From Exiguobacterium sp. J17977 (GTDB taxonomy: Bacteria; Bacillota; Bacilli; Exiguobacteriales; Exiguobacteriaceae), in NCBI RefSeq assembly GCF_018616375.1, contig NZ_JAEQBB010000004.1:186001-250000 (forward strand): a stretch of 64,000 bases of DNA, read 5' to 3'. A program made the translations under genes and the position numbers. A model generated the notes under the pieces. That model searched no databases. It saw only the letters and a program-made list of their open reading frames with translations, and had not been told where the DNA came from. Positions 7,465-15,547 of the stretch are shown in pieces. Positions within the stretch are counted from its first letter, which is position 1; the number at the start of each line of letters is the position of its first letter.

Positions 7465-8483
7465 CGTTCGTCCTCCATCGTCGTGAGCACGTAACGGTAT
7501 AACAGTTCCCGCGTCGCTTGGAGCGACTTGAGATGCGTCCGCTCATAGCTGTGGCTCGACTCGATGCCGGGCCCGACGAGCGCGTGGCGCACATCGTAGC
7601 CGGCTCCGATTGCCGCCGAGGCGTCCGATCCATAATACGGATAAATATCGACCTTAAAGGCGATGTCATGTTCCCGGCATAGCGCGGTGAATTGACGGCG
7701 CAAGCCGAGGTCGTACGGCCCTGACGAATCTTTCGCGCAAATCGAGACCGTGTACTCATCCGAGTGCTGCCCGTCTCCGAGCGCCCCCATATCGACGGCG
7801 ATATATTCGGTCACCGCCGCCGGGATTCCGGCGTTGCCCCCAAATCCGACCTCTTCATAGTTCGAAATCAAGTAATGGACCGGATGCGGCAACTCGGCCT
7901 CGACCAGGTCTTTCGCCAAATCAAGCAAGATGGCAACGGACGCCTTGTCGTCGAGATGACGTGATTTGATATAGCCGGCGTCGGTCTGACGGAAGCGCGG
8001 GTCGAACGAGACGAAGTCCCCGACCTCGATGCCGAGACTCCGTACGTCTTCGGCTGTATGGACGTCCGCGTCCAAGCGTACCTCGATATTGGCTGCCGTC
8101 CGCTCGGCACCGTTCGTATCTTTATAGACATGGACGCTCGATTGATGAATCAGAATCGTCCCTTCAATCGGATTGCCAGTCTCGGTATGCACCAAACAGT
8201 TCTCCCCTTCGATTGCGGTCCAAGCGTAGCCGCCGACTTGCGTCAACCGCAAGCGGCCGCTCGGCAAAATCTCTTTCACCATCGCGCCGAGCGTATCGAC
8301 ATGGGCCGTCAACAGGCGCGCCCGCTCCGATGCCCCTTCAAACGTCGCCAGAAGCGCCCCTTTGTTCAAGCGTTGCGTAGGGATCCCGAGTGCCGTCAGT
8401 TCTTGCTCGACGAATCCGATCGCCTCTTCCGTCATCCCAGACGGACTTGGAATTTCAACCAGTTGCTTCAACGTTTCAATCAT
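7461..8483 (-). CDS. M42 family metallopeptidase (glutamyl aminopeptidase-like)
   Basis: A 340-residue co-catalytic aminopeptidase of the M42 family. Metal-binding and catalytic motifs are intact: LTAHVDTLGAMV near the N-terminus, SRHLDDKAS, the catalytic NYEEVGFGG, AVDMGA, and the C-terminal ESSHSYERTH. Relatives form large tetrahedral cytosolic complexes that trim peptides. The gene lies 15 bases after gluP and overlaps yqgQ by 4 bases, so the three form one operon. The insertion of a peptidase between gluP and yqgQ is not part of the B. subtilis layout. Confidence 0.9.
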   Translation of the reverse strand: MIETLKQLVEIPSPSGMTEEAIGFVEQELTALGIPTQRLNKGALLATFEGASERARLLTAHVDTLGAMVKEILPSGRLRLTQVGGYAWTAIEGENCLVHTETGNPIEGTILIHQSSVHVYKDTNGAERTAANIEVRLDADVHTAEDVRSLGIEVGDFVSFDPRFRQTDAGYIKSRHLDDKASVAILLDLAKDLVEAELPHPVHYLISNYEEVGFGGNAGIPAAVTEYIAVDMGALGDGQHSDEYTVSICAKDSSGPYDLGLRRQFTALCREHDIAFKVDIYPYYGSDASAAIGAGYDVRHALVGPGIESSHSYERTHLKSLQATRELLYRYVLTTMEDER

Positions 8484-8498
8484 CGTGTTACTCCTTTG

Positions 8499-9551
8499 TC
8501 ATCGATTGTAGCCGAGCCAAAATAATGCGCCGGACGCCACGAGCACGAGCCCCGCAAATAGGAAGCGACGCTTCTTCACATGTTCATCCGGTAACCCGAC
8601 CACTCCCGCCATCAGAAAGCCCCCGACGAGTCCACCCGCATGTGCGGAATGATCCAAACTAGCGCCAAGGACGAAAGCGAGTCCTACATTTAATCCTAAC
8701 ATAATAAACAGCGGAGGACCGAGCGTCTTCATAAATAAGGAGCGGTCGCGAAGGCCAAAATAGAGCAGCGCCCCGACAAGCCCGAACAACGCTCCCGATG
8801 CCCCGGCCGAGATGGCTTCGCTGAACGCATACGAGGCGACCGTGGCGATGACACCCGCCAACAGATAAATCGTGGCGAAACGCGTCGACCCATACATCCG
8901 TTCCACGAGCGGGCCGAGTGACCAGAGCGCGAACATGTTGATCGCGAAATGGAACCAACCGATATGAAGGAACATCGGTGTGATGAGACGCCACCATTCC
9001 CCTTCATCGATGAGCGGATTCACTTTCGCCCCGAAGCGGATGAGCGTGTTCGGATCGAGCGTGGAGCCGATCGATTCGGCGAACCACATGACGAGGAACG
9101 TCACGAACATGAGCGCATAGACGAACTGTGGCTTCCCAAAGGCGAACCGTTGCTTCAATTCATTTTTCCGTTGTTGGTCGAGTGCGACCGCGCGCGGGCG
9201 ATACGACGTTTCCGTTTCGGCGCACGGCCGCATCTCGAGCTTTACTTTCGCCGCGATTGGGAACGTGAGCGACGACAGCCGCTCTTCATCGACGAGCGGG
9301 TCACCATAAATGTGGACATGGAGCTTCTCGCGGCCGATGCGGGCCAGGCGAAACGAGTTCATGACCGCCTCGACATCCATGGCGACATGGTTCGCCCATG
9401 CCTTATCCGTCCGTATGTAGAGGTGATAGACGTCCCCTGCTTTCATGTCGAACAATAAAAGTGCGCGTGACGGCTCTAAGACGCTCTCGATGCGCCCCCC
9501 CGCTTCGACGGCACGATACACATCTTCCCAAAAACAAGCTGGTTCTGTCAT
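8499..9551 (-). CDS. gluP: Rhomboid intramembrane serine protease GluP, short form
   Basis: A 350-residue rhomboid protease. A soluble N-terminal domain of about 160 residues is followed by six or seven membrane segments. The catalytic Ser is in GASGALFG and the catalytic His in HSAHAGG; the WWRLITPMFLHIGWFH segment is the L1-loop motif. Rhomboids cut membrane proteins within the bilayer. B. subtilis GluP is longer, with C-terminal TPR repeats; here the protein ends shortly after the last membrane helix. It is first in the gluP-M42-yqgQ operon and has a near-perfect AAGGAGGTG site. Confidence 0.92.
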   Translation of the reverse strand: MTEPACFWEDVYRAVEAGGRIESVLEPSRALLLFDMKAGDVYHLYIRTDKAWANHVAMDVEAVMNSFRLARIGREKLHVHIYGDPLVDEERLSSLTFPIAAKVKLEMRPCAETETSYRPRAVALDQQRKNELKQRFAFGKPQFVYALMFVTFLVMWFAESIGSTLDPNTLIRFGAKVNPLIDEGEWWRLITPMFLHIGWFHFAINMFALWSLGPLVERMYGSTRFATIYLLAGVIATVASYAFSEAISAGASGALFGLVGALLYFGLRDRSLFMKTLGPPLFIMLGLNVGLAFVLGASLDHSAHAGGLVGGFLMAGVVGLPDEHVKKRRFLFAGLVLVASGALFWLGYNR

Positions 9552-9650
9552 TTTAGCTCACCTCCTTCTATACTCTCATTCTAAAGGAATTTAGGCGTGA
9601 GAACAAAATCGAGCATCGGCCCAATCTGTCCCGCTTCTCCGTCGGCCCAT

Positions 9651-9683
9651 AAAAAAACCGTAGTGGCAGGAGCCAACTACGGT
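9651..9683 (-). terminator. Terminator of ldh
   Basis: ACCGTAGTTGGC pairs with GCCACTACGGT around a 4-base loop and is followed by seven T on the minus strand. Confidence 0.87.
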
Positions 9684-9706
9684 CATGACAGAACGAGCAA
9701 TCGTTC

Positions 9707-10663
9707 TTATAAGACAGGTTGCATCGTTTTCAATAACACGTCTGCCGAATGATGCATCTTTTGTTTTTCTTCGTCTGACAGCTCGATTTCCACGACTTGA
9801 CGCACGCCTTGGCGGTTGATGATGGCCGGTACACCGATGTGGATATCGTTCAAGCCGTATTCACCATCCAAGTGTGCGCCGACCGTCAACAACGTGTTCT
9901 CATTGCGGAGCACGGCTTTGACAAGACGGAGCAGGCCGAGGCCGATGGCGTAGTATGTCGCGCCTTTTCGCTCGATGATGTGGTACGCCGCGTCCCGAAC
10001 GTTGACGTAGATGTCTTCGAGGTCTTCCCATGTGTACTCGTCGTTCTCCTCGAGCAACTGTTCGACCGACTTCCCGTAGATGCGGGCGTTGCTCCAGGCC
10101 GCGAATTCCGTGTCCCCGTGCTCACCCATGATGTAGGCGTGGCAGTTGCGTGGATCGACGTTGAAGTAGTCACCGAGCATGTAACGGAGACGTGACGTAT
10201 CGAGTACCGTTCCCGAACCGAACACGCGGTGCTTCGGTAATCCTGAGTATTTCCAAGCCAAGTGTGTCATGATATCGACCGGGTTCGAGGCGATGATGAT
10301 GATGCCGTCGAATCCAGATGCCATGATGTCCCCAATCATCGATTTCATGATTTTGGCATTCTTCTCGACGAGGTCGAGGCGCGTTTCACCTGGTTTTTGC
10401 GGAGCACCGGCAGTGATGACGACGATATCTGCTGCACCACAGTCCGTATAGTCCCCTGCCCAGACACGCATCGGTGAAGAAGCGAACGAGACGCCATGGT
10501 TCAAGTCCATCGCCTCGCCTTCCGCCTTCGATTTGTTGATGTCGATAATGACGAGTTCCTCGCAAAGGCTTGCCGTCGTCAATTGATACGCAAAGCTGGC
10601 ACCGACCGCTCCGGCCCCGACGAGCGCGACGCGTGTTACTTTTGCATGATTTAATGTTTCCAT
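9707..10663 (-). CDS. ldh: L-lactate dehydrogenase
   Basis: A 318-residue NAD-dependent L-lactate dehydrogenase that reduces pyruvate to lactate and regenerates NAD during fermentation. The nucleotide-binding [11 protein letters not shown], the [13 protein letters not shown] loop with the catalytic Arg, the DTSRLRYML segment and the active-site His in MGEHGDTEF are present. The ATG at 10663 is chosen because GGGTGGAG precedes it. It is monocistronic, with its own terminator and a leader region bearing Rex-like and cre-like sites. ldh is not at this place in B. subtilis. Confidence 0.95.
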   Translation of the reverse strand: METLNHAKVTRVALVGAGAVGASFAYQLTTASLCEELVIIDINKSKAEGEAMDLNHGVSFASSPMRVWAGDYTDCGAADIVVITAGAPQKPGETRLDLVEKNAKIMKSMIGDIMASGFDGIIIIASNPVDIMTHLAWKYSGLPKHRVFGSGTVLDTSRLRYMLGDYFNVDPRNCHAYIMGEHGDTEFAAWSNARIYGKSVEQLLEENDEYTWEDLEDIYVNVRDAAYHIIERKGATYYAIGLGLLRLVKAVLRNENTLLTVGAHLDGEYGLNDIHIGVPAIINRQGVRQVVEIELSDEEKQKMHHSADVLLKTMQPVL

Positions 10664-10709
10664 ATTGATTCTCCACCCTTCGAACAATCTGTTTCATGTT
10701 TTTGTTATG

Positions 10710-10770
10710 TCTGTTACATAAAGATTGTAACATCATTCACAAACACTCACTACTAAGGAAACCGTTTTCA
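10710..10770 (-). promoter_or_regulatory. ldh promoter with Rex-like operator and cre-like site
   Basis: On the minus strand TTGTGAA-TGAT-GTTACAA (10725-10742) closely matches the Rex operator TTGTGAA-N4-TTCACAA (left arm exact, right arm 5 of 7). It covers the -10 candidate TACAAT and much of its spacer; the -35 is weak. Upstream, TGAAAACGGTTTCC (10757-10770) resembles a CcpA cre site except for the last base. Redox repression by Rex is usual for ldh genes; the assignment here is by pattern. Confidence 0.6.
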
Positions 10771-10832
10771 CTTTGGCGATATTGTGACAAAATTCACATT
10801 CATTTGAAACATCTACATTTTCTGTACTACCC

Positions 10833-11603
10833 TCATCGTAACAAGAGGAAACTAATCGTCGCGGCCGCGGCAATCGACAAAAAGTTGACGGCGTCATTGC
10901 CGAGAAAACGCCAGCCCGACACGTATACTGTCGGCTCATGGTGATGCACCTTCTTCTCGGTCAACTTGCCGCACACGCGACATCGATATTTCCGTTGCAC
11001 CGTGGCCCCAAGCAACGTGTCGACGACGCTGCCGCTCAATCCGAGGGCGATCAAGACGAGTGCGAACGTCACATCGATCGCGATAAACGGAAGCGAGGCG
11101 AGGATGATGACCGTGGCCCCGACGACCGACATGACCGTTCCGAACACGGACACCCCGCCGCTCGTGCCCGGTTCGACTTCACGGAGCGTCCGAATCGAGC
11201 GCGGCTTCTGCTTGGCGAGCACCCCGAACTCAGATCCCCACGTATCGCTCGTCGCCGCGGCGATTGAGGCGATATAGGCGAACAACCAGGCGTCGTTCGG
11301 CGCGATCACCATACCGAGCGCCGTCACCATGCCGATGCCCCCGTTGGCGAGCACTTGGACGAAATCACGGGGGCCCGACTTTTCAACAATCTCATCGACC
11401 GGTTCCTTGTCCCGGGCACGATATTTCGAGGCGAGCGACGATGTCGAAAAGAAGACACCGAGTAAATAGAGCCCGAACCACCCGAAGCCGTAGCCGATGA
11501 CCGTCCCCGTCACGACCGTCAAGACGGCCCCGGAGCGGGTTAAGGAATGCAATCGATAGCCGGCAAAGGCCACCAGACAAGTTACAACGAAGATGGCGAA
11601 CAT
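10833..11603 (-). CDS. DUF92 family membrane protein
   Basis: A 256-residue protein with about six membrane segments matching DUF92 (TMEM19/VTE6 family). Family features include the VLANGGIGM segment, AAATSDTWGSEFG, and EPGTSGGVSVFGT. The plant member VTE6 is a phytyl-phosphate kinase, which hints at polyprenyl-phosphate chemistry, but the bacterial function is not known. A CRVCGK pair and a later HHH could bind metal. It overlaps the end of yqgN by 22 bases, so it is co-translated with the folate gene. Confidence 0.8.
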   Translation of the reverse strand: MFAIFVVTCLVAFAGYRLHSLTRSGAVLTVVTGTVIGYGFGWFGLYLLGVFFSTSSLASKYRARDKEPVDEIVEKSGPRDFVQVLANGGIGMVTALGMVIAPNDAWLFAYIASIAAATSDTWGSEFGVLAKQKPRSIRTLREVEPGTSGGVSVFGTVMSVVGATVIILASLPFIAIDVTFALVLIALGLSGSVVDTLLGATVQRKYRCRVCGKLTEKKVHHHEPTVYVSGWRFLGNDAVNFLSIAAAATISFLLLR

Positions 11604-12136
11604 AAAATCGTTTCCCTTTCCGTCACGATGAATTCGACAGGAATGTCGTGTGGCTCAATCGGGATCTCATCGAGCAGTTGGACGTCATAGGCCAACGCGA
11701 TGGTCGTCCCTTCGTACGTGGCGAGATAGCGATCGTAATAGCCGCCTCCCCATCCAATCCGGTAACCAGCCCGGTCAAACACGCGGCCGGGCACGATACA
11801 GACGTCAATCGAGCGCGCCGTCGCTTCCGTCGTCGGCTCTAATATGTTCATGACGCCCGGCTCGAGGTCTTCTAGCGAGTGAATCTCATGGAACGTGAGT
11901 CCCTGTTTCGTAACTTTCGGCACGAACACCGCTTTTCCTGCCTGCCAGGCCAAGCGGATGAGCGGCAACGTGTCAATCTCTAAATCGAGGGCGAGCGTGA
12001 CGGCCACCGTGTCTGCCTCTCGCCATGCCTTCAGTTCGGTCAATGTATGTATGATGACGCGGTCGCGGTCCGACCGATCGCCGAGTTCACGGATTTGACG
12101 GTGTACGTCTTGCCGCAGTTGTTTTTTTTCAATCAC
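11582..12136 (-). CDS. yqgN: 5-formyltetrahydrofolate cyclo-ligase
   Basis: A 184-residue 5-FTHF cyclo-ligase (methenyltetrahydrofolate synthetase), which converts 5-formyl-THF to 5,10-methenyl-THF with ATP hydrolysis. The N-terminal KKQLRQDVHRQI helix binds nucleotide, and the signature GWGGGYYDRYL near residue 130 is intact. It lies between rpmG and the DUF92 gene, matching yqgN. A terminator separates it from rpmG upstream. Confidence 0.92.
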   Translation of the reverse strand: MIEKKQLRQDVHRQIRELGDRSDRDRVIIHTLTELKAWREADTVAVTLALDLEIDTLPLIRLAWQAGKAVFVPKVTKQGLTFHEIHSLEDLEPGVMNILEPTTEATARSIDVCIVPGRVFDRAGYRIGWGGGYYDRYLATYEGTTIALAYDVQLLDEIPIEPHDIPVEFIVTERETILCSPSSL

Positions 12137-12154
12137 TTCGATTCCCCCTTGTTC

Positions 12155-12184
12155 AAAAAAAAGGCCGCCACATGAGTGACGGCC
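12155..12184 (-). terminator. Terminator of rpmG
   Basis: The stem GGCCGTCA / TGGCGGCC (one G-U pair) with a 6-base loop is followed by eight T on the minus strand. Confidence 0.87.
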
Positions 12185-12191
12185 AGTCTCA

Positions 12192-12341
12192 TTATTTCAC
12201 TTCGCGGTAAAGCGTGTGACGACGGAGACGTGGGTTGTATTTGCGCAATTCGAGGCGCTCTGGGTTGTTACGTTTGTTTTTCTTCGTGATGTACGTGCGA
12301 TCGCCTGTTTCTGTGCAAGCTAGTGTGATTTTAACGCGCAT
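12192..12341 (-). CDS. rpmG: 50S ribosomal protein L33, cysteine-poor (C-) form
   Basis: A 49-residue L33, beginning [11 protein letters not shown] and containing [16 protein letters not shown]. Zinc-binding L33 carries two CxxC pairs; here only one Cys remains (ACTE) and the second pair is replaced by NPRL, so this is the zinc-independent C- form. Such paralogues usually let cells spare zinc when Zur is derepressed, though no Zur box is obvious here. The GGGAG site and downstream terminator mark it as a single-gene unit. Confidence 0.93.
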   Translation of the reverse strand: MRVKITLACTETGDRTYITKKNKRNNPERLELRKYNPRLRRHTLYREVK

Positions 12342-12441
12342 TTCTTTCACTCCCATCTTACTAAATGTTGTATCAAGTGCTTTTGCTTTACAGTCTAAGC
12401 ATACTCAATTATCCTACCAATTTTTATTTGAAAAAGCAAGG

Positions 12442-14643
12442 TTATTTCGTGTTCTTTTTCAAACGTTTTTGCCCGTATGGCGAAGCATCGAGCGGCAGGC
12501 AGGTTTTTACGTTATCGCCTATCGCATAGCGCATTCCGACTTCCTCGGTCGATAGTTGTTCGCAGATGTACACCGTGTCGGCTTCAGCGAGGACGCTGTT
12601 CTCGATTCGGTGAATCGCGTCGAACAGACCGCCGTGTCCGTGCGGATTGCGGGTCGTTTCAAAGGACAACATAGTTGAGTATAACGGAACGTGTAGTGCT
12701 TTCGCAAGCGAACGTGCCGCAGGAATCGTCATCCAATCAAATTGATGGATCGCTTTTAACGTGACTTTGGTCACGAGCTCATGCACGAGTTTGACGTACG
12801 CCACGTTTTGGGCTGCGACTTGGTTCATCACGTGCTCCAAGAACGGGCTCGTCAGACGGACGCGATACACGTGGACGTGATTGTGACGTTCATATTCCGG
12901 CAACCCTTCCTTGAACGGGGTCAAGACGTACACTGTCTCACCTTCTGCCGCCCGGGCCTCGACTTCGTCGACGACACGGCGTCCGAGGTCACCGACGACG
13001 TTGCCCGTATATTCTGGCGTCAAGACGAGAATCGCCTCGCCTTCACTGCCACGTTCCTCGGTCACATAATAGTCGTGCGGAGACAGGAACGTGTCGATGT
13101 CAATGTCCACATCGTCAAGGAACGGGTACGCGCGATAATGATCGGCGAGCAATTCATCCGATAACTTGTCCTGATACAGTGCCGTCTCGAGCTCCGCGAA
13201 CAGGCGGGTATGCTCGCGGAAGCGTTCGGCCGCATATTGGGCCGTCGTCTGTCCGTCGAGGATGAAGGCCCAGTCACTCGATACGGCGAGGACGTAATGT
13301 CGCACGAGTTGGATGAGCGCCCGGTCGACGAGCGGTGAGGCGTGACGATAGTCGGCCACGTCTTTGACGAGTTGTGTCTCCATCATGTGCAAGTGGCGGA
13401 GCATCCATTCGTTACGCTCGTTGATCCACACATCACCAAAGCCTTTACGCCCCCATGTGTTCATCGAGACGTGGACCGTCTCGAGGTCTTGGAAGTGGCG
13501 CTCAAGGAACAGGGCCGGCGTGATCGTCTCAATCCCGAACTCTTCGAGTCGCTCGGCGACCTTGCCGAGGAATTCAGGCCCTTCAAACCACCAATGTCCG
13601 AACAATTCGGCATCGAACGGCGCCGTCACGAGGAACGGCGGGAACATTTGTCCACCATGGGCTTCGAGATGCCCTTCGAGCGTCTGCGCGAAATCGAGGG
13701 CGTGGTTGTCGATTTGATGTTCGGCCCAGGCACGGACATAATAGTCTTTTTCATCCGTGTCGCCCGTGATGCGGTGCATCTTCAGACCGGTATCAAAACG
13801 AATCCCTTCTGGATGCATGAACTTTTCGATATACGCCCAGTCGCGGTCATAGGCGAGGTCACGATAAAACTCGCGATAGTCTGGATGGCCCGGATAACCG
13901 ATCATCGAGCTCCAAATCTTCCCAGAGATGATTTGGTCACGCGGGAACAAGGCGACGCCATGTGGCGAGTAGACCGGTGCCCCGATTCCTTTGTCCGGTG
14001 TCGGATCGGCATCCAGTAGAGCGTGCTCATCGACGAACGTATAACGGACGCCTTCCTCGTACAAGATCCGATCGACCCCTGGCGTATAAGCGCATTCCGG
14101 CAACCAAATCCCGGTCGGACGGAACCCGTAATGGCGCTCGAAACAGTTCAGGCCGGTGCGGATTTCTGCACGGGCTGCCTGTTCTGTGAACAAGTGTGGG
14201 TTGAAGCCGTGCGTCGCCGTACACGTGACCATATCGATGAACCCTTGCTCACGATATGTACGGAACGCATGGTTCAAGTTCTTTTCCCAATGGAGGAACG
14301 TTGTTTTTAAATCGGTGTAACGCTGGCGATAAAAGTGGAGCGTCTCGACTTCCTGATCGCTCCGTTCTTCGGCGAGCTCGATGTCAATCAATTCAAGCAT
14401 CTCATCCAAATGTTCCACGTAGCGGTCCTGGACGAGCGGGTCGGCGAGCATCTCGACGACGGGCGGTGAGATACTGACCGTCCAATGGAGCGGACGCTGC
14501 AGACGGTCGACTTGCCACAGAATCGGGATATATGTCTCGGAGATGGCTTCATACACCCATCTCTCTTCTAAGCGATGTTTCTCTTCATGTCGCACGTACG
14601 GAAGGTGGGCATGAAGGACGAGTGAAAAATAACCTGGTTTCAT
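12442..14643 (-). CDS. GH57 alpha-glucan branching-type enzyme fused to an N-terminal half of a GT-B glycosyltransferase
   Basis: A 733-residue fusion. Residues 1-530 are a GH57/DUF1957 branching-type domain: HAHLPYVRH at 11-19, WLPE with the nucleophile Glu near 183, and PFDAELFGHWWFEG with the acid Asp near 344. These enzymes cut alpha-1,4 glucans and form alpha-1,6 branches. Residues 537-718 resemble the N-terminal Rossmann half of glycogen-synthase-like GT4/GT5 enzymes: LTPEYTGNVVGDLG, a VYVLTP strand, HQFDWMTIPAARSLAKAL and a late EADTVYICEQ. The nucleotide-sugar-binding C-terminal half is missing, and only about 100 bases separate the stop from rpmG. The ATG at 14643 follows GAGGAGG. 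It is translated 14 bases after a DUF4912 gene. Confidence 0.85.
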   Translation of the reverse strand: MKPGYFSLVLHAHLPYVRHEEKHRLEERWVYEAISETYIPILWQVDRLQRPLHWTVSISPPVVEMLADPLVQDRYVEHLDEMLELIDIELAEERSDQEVETLHFYRQRYTDLKTTFLHWEKNLNHAFRTYREQGFIDMVTCTATHGFNPHLFTEQAARAEIRTGLNCFERHYGFRPTGIWLPECAYTPGVDRILYEEGVRYTFVDEHALLDADPTPDKGIGAPVYSPHGVALFPRDQIISGKIWSSMIGYPGHPDYREFYRDLAYDRDWAYIEKFMHPEGIRFDTGLKMHRITGDTDEKDYYVRAWAEHQIDNHALDFAQTLEGHLEAHGGQMFPPFLVTAPFDAELFGHWWFEGPEFLGKVAERLEEFGIETITPALFLERHFQDLETVHVSMNTWGRKGFGDVWINERNEWMLRHLHMMETQLVKDVADYRHASPLVDRALIQLVRHYVLAVSSDWAFILDGQTTAQYAAERFREHTRLFAELETALYQDKLSDELLADHYRAYPFLDDVDIDIDTFLSPHDYYVTEERGSEGEAILVLTPEYTGNVVGDLGRRVVDEVEARAAEGETVYVLTPFKEGLPEYERHNHVHVYRVRLTSPFLEHVMNQVAAQNVAYVKLVHELVTKVTLKAIHQFDWMTIPAARSLAKALHVPLYSTMLSFETTRNPHGHGGLFDAIHRIENSVLAEADTVYICEQLSTEEVGMRYAIGDNVKTCLPLDASPYGQKRLKKNTK

Positions 14644-14657
14644 CAAATAAATCCTCC

Positions 14658-15428
14658 TCAGCGCACGAATCGGTATGCAGAATATTTAGGTAGCGTGTCG
14701 AGCAGTTCAGGAGACTCGACTTCCCCGTATTGCCAACGACGCACCGGTTCGGCGAAACGGCCATGGCCGGCCGGCTCCGCACGTGGCGTATCAATCGGTG
14801 CGGATGCGAGCAACGGAAGGAACTCCCCTTCCATCGTCCGAATCCCAAACTCGAATACATACGTCGTGTTCGGGTCGAGTGGTCGAACGAACCAACTGTT
14901 CGTCATCTCCGGCAATTCGAACGTATACGACCGGTTCGCATGTCCGCTCGCATAATCGAGTAACGTGATGTCGAGGATCCGGAACGCCTTCGGCAAATCT
15001 TCCCAAGGGCGCATGAACTGCATCGATAACGTCTTTTTGACGCTATCCGATACTTCCCAAAAGACGTAAACGGCGTTCGGCGATTGGACGACGGCATGCA
15101 TCAAATCTTGATCATAGCGGTCTGGAAGCTTCCAAAACCCATCTGGACCTTTAGCTAACAGCGGTGATTGGACTGGCTGCTCATGTTGCAGCGTCGAAGC
15201 GACCTGCGTCCCGGATGAGGCGGGTACTTGCTTCGATTTCGGTGTCATAGCTTTCTTCCCTTCGGTCTTTCGTTTTGGAGCGGCGGTTACCGGCTTGGCT
15301 GGTTCACCGTGTTGGGAACGCCATTTGCGCCAAGCATACTGCACTTTCCCAATTGGCATATCTAATTGTTCTGCAATCTGTTTTAACGTTAGTCCTTGTT
15401 GTTTCAAGGAAAAGATTTTCTCTTCCAT
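14658..15428 (-). CDS. DUF4912 domain protein with N-terminal helix-turn-helix
   Basis: A 256-residue protein in three parts. Residues 1-40 form a sigma-region-4-like helix-turn-helix (LKQQGLTLKQIAEQLDMPIG then VQYAWRKWR). A Lys/Pro/Thr-rich linker of about 50 residues follows. The rest is DUF4912, starting near LPDRYDQDLMHAVVQSPNAV and containing VFWEVSD and FVRPLDPNTTYVFEFG, which looks like a fibronectin/carbohydrate-binding-like beta sandwich. The family has no established function. It is the first gene of a two-gene operon with the GH57 fusion, so a role in glucan binding or in sensing stored glucan is a reasonable guess. Confidence 0.75.
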   Translation of the reverse strand: MEEKIFSLKQQGLTLKQIAEQLDMPIGKVQYAWRKWRSQHGEPAKPVTAAPKRKTEGKKAMTPKSKQVPASSGTQVASTLQHEQPVQSPLLAKGPDGFWKLPDRYDQDLMHAVVQSPNAVYVFWEVSDSVKKTLSMQFMRPWEDLPKAFRILDITLLDYASGHANRSYTFELPEMTNSWFVRPLDPNTTYVFEFGIRTMEGEFLPLLASAPIDTPRAEPAGHGRFAEPVRRWQYGEVESPELLDTLPKYSAYRFVR

Positions 15429-15500
15429 CTATATGTGGCTCCCTTCCTAAAAAAAATCCATGTAGTCTACTATTCGTCTCCAACCCGTGAATTCCTGCAC

Positions 15501-15539
15501 AAAAAAAAAGTAAAGAACAACTGGTCTGTTGTTCTTTAC
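15501..15539 (-). terminator. Terminator of the pst-phoU operon
   Basis: A perfect 12-bp stem (GTAAAGAACAAC / GTTGTTCTTTAC) with a 6-base loop is followed by nine T on the minus strand after phoU. Confidence 0.9.
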
Positions 15540-15547
15540 CACTCTTC

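Noticed and set aside
13342-14019. 225-codon open frame antisense to the GH57 gene
   Set aside because: Same reasons: inside a conserved gene, no initiation site, no motif.
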